From Streptomyces xylophagus (GTDB lineage Bacteria; Actinomycetota; Actinomycetes; Streptomycetales; Streptomycetaceae), in NCBI RefSeq assembly GCF_000716435.1, contig NZ_JNWO01000042.1:1-64000 (forward strand): a DNA stretch of 64,000 bases, in the 5' to 3' direction. Below, piece by piece: positions 34,547 to 42,874 of this stretch. The position numbers were made by a program, and so were the translations under genes. A model generated the notes under the pieces. That model was not told the origin of the DNA and made no database searches. It saw only the letters and a list, made by a program, of their open reading frames with translations. Within the stretch, counting starts at the first letter, position 1. Every line of letters begins with the position of its first letter.

Positions 34547-34696
34547 CTAGCGACGGCCGAGGAAGCGAATGGCTAGCAGGCAGAGCACGACCAGGGCTAC
34601 GAGGTAGCCGAAGATGCCGCACAGGAACTGGCCAACCACGATGACGGCGAAGGCCGCCGCGATGATGCGGATAGCGGTCTTTTCGTGCGGTGACAT
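34547..34696 (-). CDS. Single-span membrane microprotein (49 aa)
   Basis: ATG 34696 follows the stop of the upstream gene by 6 bp. The product is nearly all hydrophobic (IIAAAFAVIVVGQFLCGIFG and LVALVVLCLLAIRFL) with a basic tail RFLGRR, forming one or two membrane helices. Such small membrane proteins accompany actinobacterial transfer genes. It was found by reading the strand directly. Confidence 0.6.
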   Translation of the reverse strand: MSPHEKTAIRIIAAAFAVIVVGQFLCGIFGYLVALVVLCLLAIRFLGRR

Positions 34697-34702
34697 GACC
34701 GC

Positions 34703-34978
34703 TCACGCCTCGCCGTCGAAGGTGGCCAGTGCCTCAGCCAGGTCTTCGAGGAGGCCGAGGATGATCGTGGCTTCGTTGTAAGCCGCTTCGAGCAATTCGC
34801 TCGGCTCCACGCTGATGAGCTGCTTGGCCATGATCATGGCCCGCAGCCGGGAGCCGGCCATCGTGACGGCCGCGGTGCCGAGGTGCGTGCTGCTGCGTAG
34901 CTCTTCGTACCGGGCGACGGTTGCCTTCAGCTCAGCCACCTGGCCATCCCGACCAGTGGAAACAGAGTTCTCTTCCAT
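34703..34978 (-). CDS. Helical small protein (91 aa)
   Basis: ATG 34978 has GAGGAAC 6 nt upstream; a longer frame to 35149 starts with non-typical Pro-rich text and is less likely. The protein is helical (LKATVARYEELRSSTHLG; LEAAYNEATIILGLLEDLAE). No family is recognised. It is cotranscribed with the 49-residue membrane protein. Confidence 0.55.
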   Translation of the reverse strand: MEENSVSTGRDGQVAELKATVARYEELRSSTHLGTAAVTMAGSRLRAMIMAKQLISVEPSELLEAAYNEATIILGLLEDLAEALATFDGEA

Positions 34979-35241
34979 GATGTGTTCCTCGATGCAGGCG
35001 GCCCTGGGCACACGGGTAGCGCGTAAGCGGGCCGAAGCGGAGACCGAGGGAGGCCACACGGCCACGGGTTTGGCGGGGCCTCTCTCACCGAAGAATTCGG
35101 TGAGTTCAGGATGACCATCCGTCGGCGGAGATACAGGAGGGCAATCCACATTTCCACAGCCAGACCAGCCCAGCTCTACCGGTTCTTCGTCTGACCAGCA
35201 AAAACTTGCCGATCCCTGCTATCTGACTGACCATTAGCCTT

Positions 35242-36009
35242 GTGGAAGACGGGCTGCGCGTCCTCGTCGCTTCCGCGCTGGGCAAACTTCTCGGCTCAGT
35301 CCTGACGGAAGCACTCCCGCACGCCACCATCGTCGTGGCCACCGATCCCGACAGCGTCCACCACGCCATCGTGGGTCGAGTCCGCTTCGACGCCGTCGTG
35401 GCCGATCTCATCTGGATGGACCCGGTCTACGAGTACGTCTTCGACGGCCTGGACGTTCTCAAGCTCTTGCGAGAGAGCAACCGCAGCGCCCCCATGATCA
35501 TGGCCCTCCACGGCCATGGCATCGAGCGCGACCACCTCGAAGAAGCCATCACCCAGCCCGAGGTCGTCGGTGTTGTTCAGAAAGCCGCCGGCTTCGGCCC
35601 ACCGGTCGAAGCCGTCCAGATCGCGGCAGCTGGTCGCACTCTGCCGAAGACGAGGTTCCCCATTGGCCAGCACCTGACTTGTCCGTCACTCGACAGCTAC
35701 TTCAGCCACGGCCGCCGAGGCCACACTGCGGCTCGCCTGGCGGGTGCCATTGCGGCCGGGCAAGCCACCGACTACCAGTCGCTCGCAACCGCCACGTGCG
35801 TGCCGCTCAACACGGTCAACAAGCTCGTCAGCTACCTCGGTCCACTGATCGAAGCTCGGCGTGAGCATGAGTCCGGGCTGCCAATGAACTCGCAGGTCGT
35901 CTACCGATGGTGCGGGGAACACTCTCGATACGTGTTGAGCTGGCGTCGCCGCAAGGCCAACTGCAAAACACAAACTCCCAGCCCTGGATCCTCTCACCAG
36001 GCCGTGTGA
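35242..36009 (+). CDS. Response-regulator-like orphan protein
   Basis: Residues 1-115 look like a receiver domain. They contain LRVLVASALGKLLGSVLTEALP, then VRFDAVVADLIWMDPVYEYV with an Asp in the phospho-acceptor place (VVADLIW), and GLDVLKLLRESNRSAPMIMALHG with the usual fourth strand. The acidic pair normally found after the first strand is missing, so phosphorylation is doubtful. The C-terminal part (GHTAARLAGAIAAGQATDYQ; VPLNTVNKLVSYL) may be a helix-turn-helix. No kinase gene adjoins. It starts at GTG 35242, divergent from the mobile module, and could regulate it. Confidence 0.55.
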   Translation: MEDGLRVLVASALGKLLGSVLTEALPHATIVVATDPDSVHHAIVGRVRFDAVVADLIWMDPVYEYVFDGLDVLKLLRESNRSAPMIMALHGHGIERDHLEEAITQPEVVGVVQKAAGFGPPVEAVQIAAAGRTLPKTRFPIGQHLTCPSLDSYFSHGRRGHTAARLAGAIAAGQATDYQSLATATCVPLNTVNKLVSYLGPLIEARREHESGLPMNSQVVYRWCGEHSRYVLSWRRRKANCKTQTPSPGSSHQAV

Positions 36010-36171
36010 GGAGAGGATCTCGCCGCCTCGCTACACGGTACGAGCGCAACCGTCATCCCAAGTTGCGCGACAAACCTACTAGGCGCACGGTGGAATGAGG
36101 GCACGCTCTAGCGGATCCAGGCTCGCCTTATTCGATCCCGGACAGGGAAAGGTAACCAGTGGAAAGTAAGA

Positions 36172-36200
36172 TGCCCAGTCAACGAAAAGTCGACTGGGCA
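36172..36200 (-). terminator. Terminator of the 36205-36519 gene
   Basis: A perfect 9-bp stem (TGCCCAGTC, 36172-36180, with GACTGGGCA, 36192-36200) with an 11-nt loop starts 4 bp past the stop of the minus-strand gene. Confidence 0.65.
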
Positions 36201-36204
36201 AATT

Positions 36205-36519
36205 TCAGCACTTCGAGTGCCGAATGGTCACATTGTTATTGCCGCACGAGACCAGCCCCATGCGAGTGAGTGGCATTGCAAAAGCTTCGCAGCTCTCGTT
36301 GTTTGGTGATGACGGCGAGATTTCATCATCGAGCAGGATCGCAATGTGCAGCTGCACTTCTCGGGCAACCATGTTGTAGGCCCAAAAAGGTAGCGATACC
36401 ACCGTAAACGGGCGACCACCCAGAGGTGACTCATCGTGGTACGTATTCTCAACGCAGTACTGCTCTCCCACGATCAGTTCTTCCGGGGAATGAATGACTC
36501 CCCTTTGGCGAGTCGTCAT
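36205..36519 (-). CDS. Hypothetical beta-rich protein (104 aa)
   Basis: ATG 36519 follows GAGGGAA by 4 nt. The product has alternating strands (GRPFTVVSLPFWAYNMVAR; EVQLHIAILLDDEI) and ends CGNNNVTIRHSKC. It has no recognised domain and a lower G+C than neighbours. It diverges from the inositol-monophosphatase-family gene at 36704. A long perfect hairpin lies between their starts. Confidence 0.5.
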   Translation of the reverse strand: MTTRQRGVIHSPEELIVGEQYCVENTYHDESPLGGRPFTVVSLPFWAYNMVAREVQLHIAILLDDEISPSSPNNESCEAFAMPLTRMGLVSCGNNNVTIRHSKC

Positions 36520-36578
36520 ATATTTCCCTCAATAATCTGCCACACTCTGACGCTCACGCCGAATGCGTGTGCAAGGGT

Positions 36579-36625
36579 TATCAGTGTGGCCGCCAGCCCA
36601 CTGCTCGCTGGCGGCCACACTGATA
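36579..36625. repeat. 19-bp perfect inverted repeat in a divergent promoter region
   Basis: The arms at 36579-36597 and 36607-36625 are perfectly complementary and separated by 9 nt. It is more GC-rich than the surrounding AT-rich DNA. It lies between two gene starts, where a normal terminator is not expected. Confidence 0.8.
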
Positions 36626-36703
36626 CTACTCGGCAGAAAAGAGGGAATCGATAAATTTAACACACGTGCAAATATATTGCAACACCTGAAGCTGGAGAAC
36701 ACC

Positions 36704-37714
36704 ATGGCGAAGAGCACAGGAGCACGCGTCAACGAGTACAGGAATATAGCCATCGACGTCGTAGCTAACGGAATCAACAAGGCTCGATCCGAGTTGCGCA
36801 CCCAGCTTCTATCCGGAGACGTAAACCCTCACGCCAGTAGCGCGATCGCTGGACAACGCGGGTACCCTCCGACGAAGATAGATGTCGTCATGAACGACTA
36901 TCTCGGAAACCTGGTTCGTGCACGCGTGCCTGAAGTTCAGTATTTCAGCGAAGAATCTAGCACAAATGATTTCCCGACACAGGGAAGGCTCTACGCTAGA
37001 TGTGACCCACTCGATGGGACTACAAACGCATTTACAGCCCTAGGCGCTTACGCCGTAGTACTGTACTTCGAAGAATACAAAAATGATAAATATAACCACT
37101 TGGCTGGGGCGATTGCGTCTTCCGATGGAACGATCGTGAGCTGGGAGCACTTCGGTGGAAGTATCGGCGAGGTGTGGATTGACTGGCCTTCCGACTTCAA
37201 CTGGCCATCGCTCGAAGGACGGGATGAATATCTCAACAATAGCGCCGGGAGCGGAGACGATCCGGGATTCGGCAAACAGGTAGGAAAACCTAATGGTACT
37301 CCGTTGCACGGAGCAAAACTACGACGTGTTGCGGTTGTAGCCTCTACTGTCAAGCGGTGGCGGGATGTAATTTCGAGATTTAATCTCACCAGCGAACCCG
37401 ATTCAAATGCACCCAAAGAGGAGCAGCGCTGGCTGTCAACACTGGGAGGGAATCCATTCGTAACGCCTCTGCTTCTGGGCGAACTAGGTGTCATCATTGA
37501 GCCCCACAAAATAAAGCTGCACGATGCCGCATATCTGATACCGCTTACACTCGCAGGTGGCACAGTGGTCGATTTCCACGATATAGATATACCTGTAGTA
37601 ACTACAGCATTTTCGGATCCTTCTAACGAGCGAGGAGTTGGCCCATTCATTGCCAGCACAAACGAAGACGGGATAAAAGAGATCTTCAAAGTTAAGCCAC
37701 CTCCGCCCTCCTGA
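36704..37714 (+). CDS. Inositol monophosphatase-family phosphatase
   Basis: From ATG 36704 (GGAG 6 nt upstream) the 336-residue protein has the IMPase superfamily core: VQYFSEESS (metal-binding Glu pair), YARCDPLDGTTNAFTALG (the DPxDGT motif), and near the end KIKLHDAAYLIPLTLAGG (the late conserved Asp region). This superfamily removes phosphate from inositol phosphates, PAP or related small molecules using Mg2+ or Li+-sensitive sites. It is longer than bacterial SuhB. Codon use is AT-rich compared with the core genome. In an island, a nucleotide- or signal-degrading role is conceivable but unproven. Confidence 0.75.
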   Translation: MAKSTGARVNEYRNIAIDVVANGINKARSELRTQLLSGDVNPHASSAIAGQRGYPPTKIDVVMNDYLGNLVRARVPEVQYFSEESSTNDFPTQGRLYARCDPLDGTTNAFTALGAYAVVLYFEEYKNDKYNHLAGAIASSDGTIVSWEHFGGSIGEVWIDWPSDFNWPSLEGRDEYLNNSAGSGDDPGFGKQVGKPNGTPLHGAKLRRVAVVASTVKRWRDVISRFNLTSEPDSNAPKEEQRWLSTLGGNPFVTPLLLGELGVIIEPHKIKLHDAAYLIPLTLAGGTVVDFHDIDIPVVTTAFSDPSNERGVGPFIASTNEDGIKEIFKVKPPPPS

Positions 37715-37814
37715 GGAAGTTGGTCGCCCTGTAGTTGCCAAATTCCTTTTCGCGCAGGTGGCAGTACTGAAAGACAAAGGAAGAATGACGGAGCAGTCGA
37801 ATCGCTCAAACGGT

Positions 37815-39092
37815 TTATGTTACATTCCGTGACACTATGACGACGGCAGGAACTGTAGGAGGCAAGCCGCTGGCTGAGTCACCTGCTTGCGGAACACTCC
37901 ACAGGATGGCGTCGACAGCTGATTGCGGCGCAGAGGTGGGCTGATCTTGGAGAGCAGCGATGCCCGACATCGGAGGGCGTCGGCTGGTCCCCGAGTCGCA
38001 GGGAGCCGCGTTCAGCAACGCGTACACGCCGCTGAACGCGATGGACCCCAGTAGCAACAGCAAGCTGAGGAGCATGAACCAGCCCAAAAGCGTCAGCCGG
38101 AAGTCACGCCAGTTAGCGAGGGTAAGGCGAGGCGCCGGCGGCGCTGTGATGAACGCGGTCACCCAGACCGTTTCAATGACGCCGTCCAGACATATCTGTA
38201 CTTGCTCGGTGAGCTGACGGCGAGGCTGATCAGGAGCAACCGGACCGCGCTGGATACGGACGATGAAGCGGGTTGTACCGCCCACGGCGGCCTCGGACGT
38301 CACGTGCCAGAACGCACCGGTTGGGTTGAGGACGCGCGCGCTGCTGATCGGCGAACCGTCGTCGAAGCTGGCCTCTACTACAACCTGCTCCTGTGTCTTC
38401 ATGCCAGGCCACAGCGACCCGAAGTTGATGCGCCGAGGGTTCAGGACGATGACCCGCGGCTTCGGTGGTGGAGCCGGAGGAGGGGGTGGAGGCGCTGCCA
38501 CGACGGCTATAGAGACCGGCACCACCACTACGAGGTCGTCAACCATGATCCGGAGCCGGTCGCTGCGGGGGCCAAGCTCATCGTGTGCCGACAACGGTCG
38601 GACTCGAAGCCGCAGCCTCACCGCTGAGACATCGCGATATGGCCGTGGCTCGACTACCTGCCAGAAGTCGCCGTAGTCGTTCAGTGCCCACGCGTACCGG
38701 ATGGTCGAGTTGTCGCTGAGTCTCACCGTGACGACCCTGTCGCATGTCTCGCCGATGGCGACGGACCCGAAATCCGCTACCTCGGGATCAACCACGATGA
38801 CTCGCGGCTGCGGAGTTGGCGGTGAAGTCGGCTCGCGGTGCTGCTCGCGCTTCGCGTTGCCTGCCGTCCGGCGGTCGAGATCGTAGACAGCTCGCTTGCC
38901 TGGGTCCTTCAGCGTCTCGTACGCCAGGTTGAGCAGGACCATCTCCTCATGGGCCACCGCCGCTTCCTCGGACGATCGGCCATCAGGATGGGTCTGCCGC
39001 ATACAGGCGCGGAAGGCCTTGCGGATGGCGGCCAGGTCCGCATCCGTCGGGACCCCGAGCACGGCGTACAGGTCAATCGACGAGGTATTCAT
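37815..39092 (-). CDS. J-domain protein with beta-sandwich repeats and membrane anchor
   Basis: The 425-residue protein opens with a J-domain (DLYAVLGVPTDADLAAIRKA, HPD at about 35-37, YETLKDPGKRAVYDLDRR). Two Ig/ASH-like beta-sandwich domains follow. Each starts PRVIVxxPxxxxFGSxxxGxxxxxxVxV (about residues 97-200 and 215-310) and they are joined by a Pro-rich linker. A single membrane helix (FMLLSLLLLLGSIAFSGVYAL) comes late, with a short outer tail. The J-domain should recruit DnaK to substrates bound by the sandwich domains at the membrane. This combination is unusual. It is the last gene before attR. Confidence 0.75.
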   Translation of the reverse strand: MNTSSIDLYAVLGVPTDADLAAIRKAFRACMRQTHPDGRSSEEAAVAHEEMVLLNLAYETLKDPGKRAVYDLDRRTAGNAKREQHREPTSPPTPQPRVIVVDPEVADFGSVAIGETCDRVVTVRLSDNSTIRYAWALNDYGDFWQVVEPRPYRDVSAVRLRLRVRPLSAHDELGPRSDRLRIMVDDLVVVVPVSIAVVAAPPPPPPAPPPKPRVIVLNPRRINFGSLWPGMKTQEQVVVEASFDDGSPISSARVLNPTGAFWHVTSEAAVGGTTRFIVRIQRGPVAPDQPRRQLTEQVQICLDGVIETVWVTAFITAPPAPRLTLANWRDFRLTLLGWFMLLSLLLLLGSIAFSGVYALLNAAPCDSGTSRRPPMSGIAALQDQPTSAPQSAVDAILWSVPQAGDSASGLPPTVPAVVIVSRNVT

Positions 39093-39245
39093 GACGACGC
39101 TCGTGCCTGTCGTGCTAGCGCCGGGCTAACGGCGCCGCCGGACGGTCCTGAACTACCCCGCATGAGGCCGGTAGCGCCAGACACCTGCTGACCTGCGAGA
39201 ACGAACGATCCCGGACTCATTCGGCATCATCCGGCTCGTCGTCCG

Positions 39246-39293
39246 GCTGACTCTTAATCAGCGGGTCCGGGGTTCGAGTCCCTGGCGGCGCAC
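39246..39293 (+). repeat. attR: 3' end of tRNA-Lys(CUU) duplicated by island insertion
   Basis: These 48 bp are identical to the anticodon arm-to-3'-end part of the two intact tRNA-Lys genes in this window, but no 5' half precedes them. That is the signature of site-specific integration into the 3' end of a tRNA gene. Everything to the left, to the edge of the window, is therefore inside the island. Confidence 0.85.
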
Positions 39294-39298
39294 CTGTG

Positions 39299-39328
39299 AA
39301 GGGCCCCTCGTGAGAACGAGGGGCCCTT
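39299..39328. terminator. Hairpin terminator after attR
   Basis: A perfect 13-bp stem (39299-39311 with 39316-39328) with a GAGA loop lies just beyond the tRNA remnant. A closely similar hairpin occurs at 52961-52986 downstream of the intact tRNA-Lys, showing this is the original chromosomal flank of a tRNA-Lys gene. Confidence 0.8.
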
Positions 39329-39349
39329 TGACGTACCCGGCACTCGGGA

Positions 39350-40669
39350 TCAGCTTCCCGGCTCCCCCGGCGTGATCGTCACCGTCCAAGCCCCCGAATC
39401 CGTGCGCCCCTTCACCTCCACCTTCACGTTGTCGCCGGGCACGGTGAAGCTCTCGCCCAGGCTGACCGGGGCGTCGGCGAGGGGTGGATAGACCGACGTC
39501 TCCCAGCAGGCCTCGGTGCGTGGGTGGGCGTCGACGACCTCGATCGGGCCGCCCCCGGACGCCGCGCCGCTGCGCACCCGGTACACGAGGATGCCCTGTT
39601 TGCAGGCCGTGCCGTCGTTGCCGACGGGGCTGCGTGCCTCGAAGGCCAGCGCGCTGTCGGTGCCGGTGCGCACCACGGCCAGTTTGGTGCCGAGTCCGAG
39701 TCCGAAGGCCGGCGATCCCGCCGAGCCCGCCGTACCGGGCCCGGCGTCGAGAGGTTCCAGGGTCAGCCGGGTCGGCGCGGTGCCCCGTACGCACACCACC
39801 TGGCGCGGGTCCAGCCAGCCCAGCTTCCACTTGTGCCAGGCGAACAGGTCCGGCGCGAGGCCGAACTGGCTGCCCATCAGGTCCCAGTCGCCGACGTAGG
39901 TGTCCCAGTCGCCCTTGCCGTCCGCCGGCCGGTGGTAGAGGTCGGGCAGGTCGAAGACGTGGCCCGTCTCGTGGGCGAGGACGAGCCGGTCCGGCGGGTG
40001 CTTCTCGAACACCGTGACGACCCGCCGGACGTCCGTGCCGTCGGCCCGCAGCGGGGTGTCGAGGTTCACGACCTTCGTCGCGTCCGAGTCCACACCGGGC
40101 GCGTCCGGATCGGCCACGAAGTAGACGACGTCGTATCGCGAGAAGTCGACCTGCGGGTCGGAGGCGGCGAGCGCGTCGCGGAGGTACGCGGCCCGGTTCA
40201 CCGGGTTCCAGTCGCGCTGTATGGCGTACGACGTCGACGGATGCGGCATCCGGATCCAGTTCCGCAGCGGGTGCGGGCGCAGGGTGAACCTGCCGTAGGA
40301 GGCGCGTTCGTAGAAGCGGGTGGTGGCCGGGAAGTGGTCGGCGGCAAGTTCGGCGGGGGTGGTGCGCGGGGTCGCGTCGGGGAAGGAGAGGAAGATCATG
40401 ACCGCGTCGAGCGGGCGGGTGGGGCGCGCGTAGGCGGTGTTCCAGGTGTCGAGGCCCTCCGAGTGGTGGGCGTCGGTGCGTTTGAGGGCGCAGGACGTGG
40501 TGGAGAACGGCTCGGCGATCGACTGGCTGGACATGATCGAGGTCGCGGCGAGCGCGGACATCGTGGTGAACACGGCCGCGGTACCGCGCAGTCCGGGTCG
40601 CGTCCGCCACTGGGCGAGCCCCCTGAGCGCCGTACGGGAGAGCCCCTTGAGGGGGAGCTGACACGGCAC
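39350..40669 (-). CDS. Secreted M6-family metalloprotease
   Basis: GTG 40669 has CGGAGG 6 nt upstream and is preferred over longer starts. The 439-residue protein has an N-terminal signal-like region (GTAAVFTTMSALAATSIMSS). Its zinc site is HETGHVFDLPDLYHR, the HExxHxxGxxDxY pattern of M6 (immune inhibitor A-like) peptidases. WDLMG follows, the conserved Met-turn of metzincins. The substrate is unknown; related Streptomyces enzymes degrade extracellular protein. It is the first chromosomal gene right of the island and ends close to the terminator at 39299. Confidence 0.8.
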   Translation of the reverse strand: MPCQLPLKGLSRTALRGLAQWRTRPGLRGTAAVFTTMSALAATSIMSSQSIAEPFSTTSCALKRTDAHHSEGLDTWNTAYARPTRPLDAVMIFLSFPDATPRTTPAELAADHFPATTRFYERASYGRFTLRPHPLRNWIRMPHPSTSYAIQRDWNPVNRAAYLRDALAASDPQVDFSRYDVVYFVADPDAPGVDSDATKVVNLDTPLRADGTDVRRVVTVFEKHPPDRLVLAHETGHVFDLPDLYHRPADGKGDWDTYVGDWDLMGSQFGLAPDLFAWHKWKLGWLDPRQVVCVRGTAPTRLTLEPLDAGPGTAGSAGSPAFGLGLGTKLAVVRTGTDSALAFEARSPVGNDGTACKQGILVYRVRSGAASGGGPIEVVDAHPRTEACWETSVYPPLADAPVSLGESFTVPGDNVKVEVKGRTDSGAWTVTITPGEPGS

Positions 40670-40811
40670 GTTGGACCTCCGGGAGCGGTTCGCGGGACAC
40701 CGACACCCAGCCTGTGATGGTTTGTTGGGGTACGCCCTGTTTATCTGCACCAGATGAGTGAGGGGGCCGCTCGGGATGGCTGAGACACGCCCGGGCCGAC
40801 ATCCGGAAACA

Positions 40812-40826
40812 CTCACGGAACGTCAC
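40812..40826. promoter_or_regulatory. Candidate BldD-binding site upstream of cdgA
   Basis: The 15-bp element has TcAC and GTcA half-sites separated by 5 bp, matching the outer positions of the BldD consensus (TnAC-N5-GTnA); the central CAG is not conserved. cdgA of S. coelicolor is a known BldD target. The site lies about 220 bp before the start codon. Confidence 0.4.
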
Positions 40827-41044
40827 ATGTGGTCGGCCATTTGAAGAACCCGTCCAGGTGCGGGCGGAATCGATCTGCCGGAACCGGCCGTTGTTCCGGG
40901 ACACTGGACAGTGGCTGGAAGGGCCGGGGGCCAACCTCTATGATCGGCACACTTTCCTGCACGGACACGGCGCGGCGGCCTCCCACCCGGTCGGCCATCC
41001 CGACGAGACCCATCCGAAGATCGAGTGCACTGCGGGAGCGAGCG

Positions 41045-42874
41045 GTGAGCGGAACGTCCGAAGGGCCGGCGCCCGCGGCAGACCTCATCCGGCCGGCCGT
41101 AACAGAGAGTAGCGCCGAGGCATCGCCTCGTACCGAGTCGTCCGAGGGCGGCCGACTCGGGTCCGCCTTCTCCGCGGCCCCCCTCGCCATGGCCGTCGTG
41201 GACCGTGACGGTCTGGTCGTCAGCGCGAACGACACGTTCGGTGCGCTGCTCGGCAAGGGGGGTGCCGCGCTCACCGGGCTGGTCGCGGCCGATCTGGTGG
41301 ACCTGAAGGCGGACGCGCGCACCTGGCACGCCTATCGCGAGGTGCTGCGCGGCCGGCAGGCCAAGCTGAGCTGCACCCGCCGGGTCAAGCACCCCGACGG
41401 GCAGGTGCTGTGGGCGCAGGTGACCGTGGCGCCACTGCCGACGGAGGAACACGGTGTGCTGCTGTCACTCACCGACATCAGTGCCCGCCGTGAACTCCAG
41501 GCGCGGCTACGGCACTTGGAGATGCACGACCCGGTGACCCGGCTGCCCAACCGCACCCTGTTCTTCGAGCGGCTGTCGGCCGCGCTGGAGGCGGAGTCGT
41601 ACGAGCAGGGCGGCACCGGGCGGATCGGCCTGTGCTATCTGGATCTGGACGGCTTCAAGGCGGTCAACGACACGCTCGGGCACCGGGTCGGCGACCGGCT
41701 GCTCGCCGCCGTGGCCGAGCGGCTGACGCGGTGTGCGGACGAGGCGGGGTACGCCCGGGCCACGTCCCCGCTGGTGGCGCGGCTGGGCGGGGACGAGTTC
41801 GCGCTGCTCGTCGAGGACTCGACCGGCACCGATCAACTGGCCGATCTCGCCGAGTCGGTGCTGAAGGCGTTGCAGGCGCCGTTCAACCTGTCCGGGCAGC
41901 GGCTGTCGCTGTCGGCGTCGATCGGTGTGGTCGAGCGACAGGCGGCCGGTACGACGGCGACCGGTCTGATGCAGGCCGCCGACACGACGCTGTACTGGGC
42001 GAAGGCCGACGGCAAGTCCCGCTGGACGCTGTTCGATCCGGAGCGCAACGCGCACCGCATGACCCGCCAGGCGCTCGCCTCCACGCTCCGCCCGGCCATC
42101 GAGCGGGGTGAATTCGCCCTGGAGTACCAGCCGTTGGTGGGGATGGAGAACGGACGGCTGCGCGGGGTCGAGGCGTTGGTGCGCTGGAACCACCCGCAGT
42201 TCGGCATGCTGACGCCGAATCGGTTCATCGGACTGGCCGAGGAGGACGGCTCGATCGTGCAGCTCGGCCGCTGGGTCCTGGTCACCGCCTGCCGCCAGGC
42301 CCGCCGTTGGCAGCTGGACCACCCGGACGAGCCGCCGATCTTCGTGAGCGTCAACGTGGCCGTACGCCAGGTGTGGGACTCGGACCTGGTCGCGGACGTG
42401 GCGCAGACCCTCGCCGAGACCGGACTCGCCCCGCATCTGCTGCAGTTGGAGCTGACCGAGTCCGCGGTGATGGGCTCGGCGGGCCGGCCGTTGCAGGCCC
42501 TCCAGGCGCTCAGCGACATGGGCGTGCACATCGCCATCGACGACTTCGGCACCGGTTACTCGAACCTGGCGTACCTGAGCCGACTCCCGGTCTCCGTCCT
42601 GAAGTTGGACGGCTCCTTCGTACGGGGGTTCCAGTACGAAGGGGAGGGCGTCCCGCCGAACCCGGCCGACGAGGTCATCGTCGAGGCGATGATCCAACTC
42701 GCCCACCGGCTGGGCCTGTCGGTGACCGCCGAGTGCGTGGAGACCTCGGCGCAGGCGGCCCGGCTGCGGCGGATCGGCTGCGACACCGGACAGGGGTGGC
42801 TGTACTCCCGTCCGGTGGCGCCGGATCGTATCTCCGAGTTGCTGGGGACGAAGGCCTGCAATCAGGCTTCCTGA
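41045..42874 (+). CDS. cdgA: PAS-GGDEF-EAL c-di-GMP signalling protein CdgA
   Basis: GTG 41045 follows CGGGAG; longer frames start in unlikely text. The 609-residue protein has a PAS domain (about residues 40-150, AMAVVDRDGLVVSANDTFG), a GGDEF domain (about 165-330) with intact RLGGDEFALL, and an EAL domain (about 350-600) with VEALVRWNHP and IDDFGTGYSNLAYL. Diguanylate cyclase and phosphodiesterase activities are both plausible. It has no membrane span. Synteny with cslA/lpmP and the domain order fit CdgA of S. coelicolor, which is repressed by BldD and affects development. Its 3' end overlaps the convergent flavin enzyme by 13 bp. Confidence 0.8.
   Translation: MSGTSEGPAPAADLIRPAVTESSAEASPRTESSEGGRLGSAFSAAPLAMAVVDRDGLVVSANDTFGALLGKGGAALTGLVAADLVDLKADARTWHAYREVLRGRQAKLSCTRRVKHPDGQVLWAQVTVAPLPTEEHGVLLSLTDISARRELQARLRHLEMHDPVTRLPNRTLFFERLSAALEAESYEQGGTGRIGLCYLDLDGFKAVNDTLGHRVGDRLLAAVAERLTRCADEAGYARATSPLVARLGGDEFALLVEDSTGTDQLADLAESVLKALQAPFNLSGQRLSLSASIGVVERQAAGTTATGLMQAADTTLYWAKADGKSRWTLFDPERNAHRMTRQALASTLRPAIERGEFALEYQPLVGMENGRLRGVEALVRWNHPQFGMLTPNRFIGLAEEDGSIVQLGRWVLVTACRQARRWQLDHPDEPPIFVSVNVAVRQVWDSDLVADVAQTLAETGLAPHLLQLELTESAVMGSAGRPLQALQALSDMGVHIAIDDFGTGYSNLAYLSRLPVSVLKLDGSFVRGFQYEGEGVPPNPADEVIVEAMIQLAHRLGLSVTAECVETSAQAARLRRIGCDTGQGWLYSRPVAPDRISELLGTKACNQAS

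Noticed and set aside
39246..39293. Functional tRNA gene
   Set aside because: Only the anticodon-to-3' part is present; the acceptor and D-arm halves are missing.
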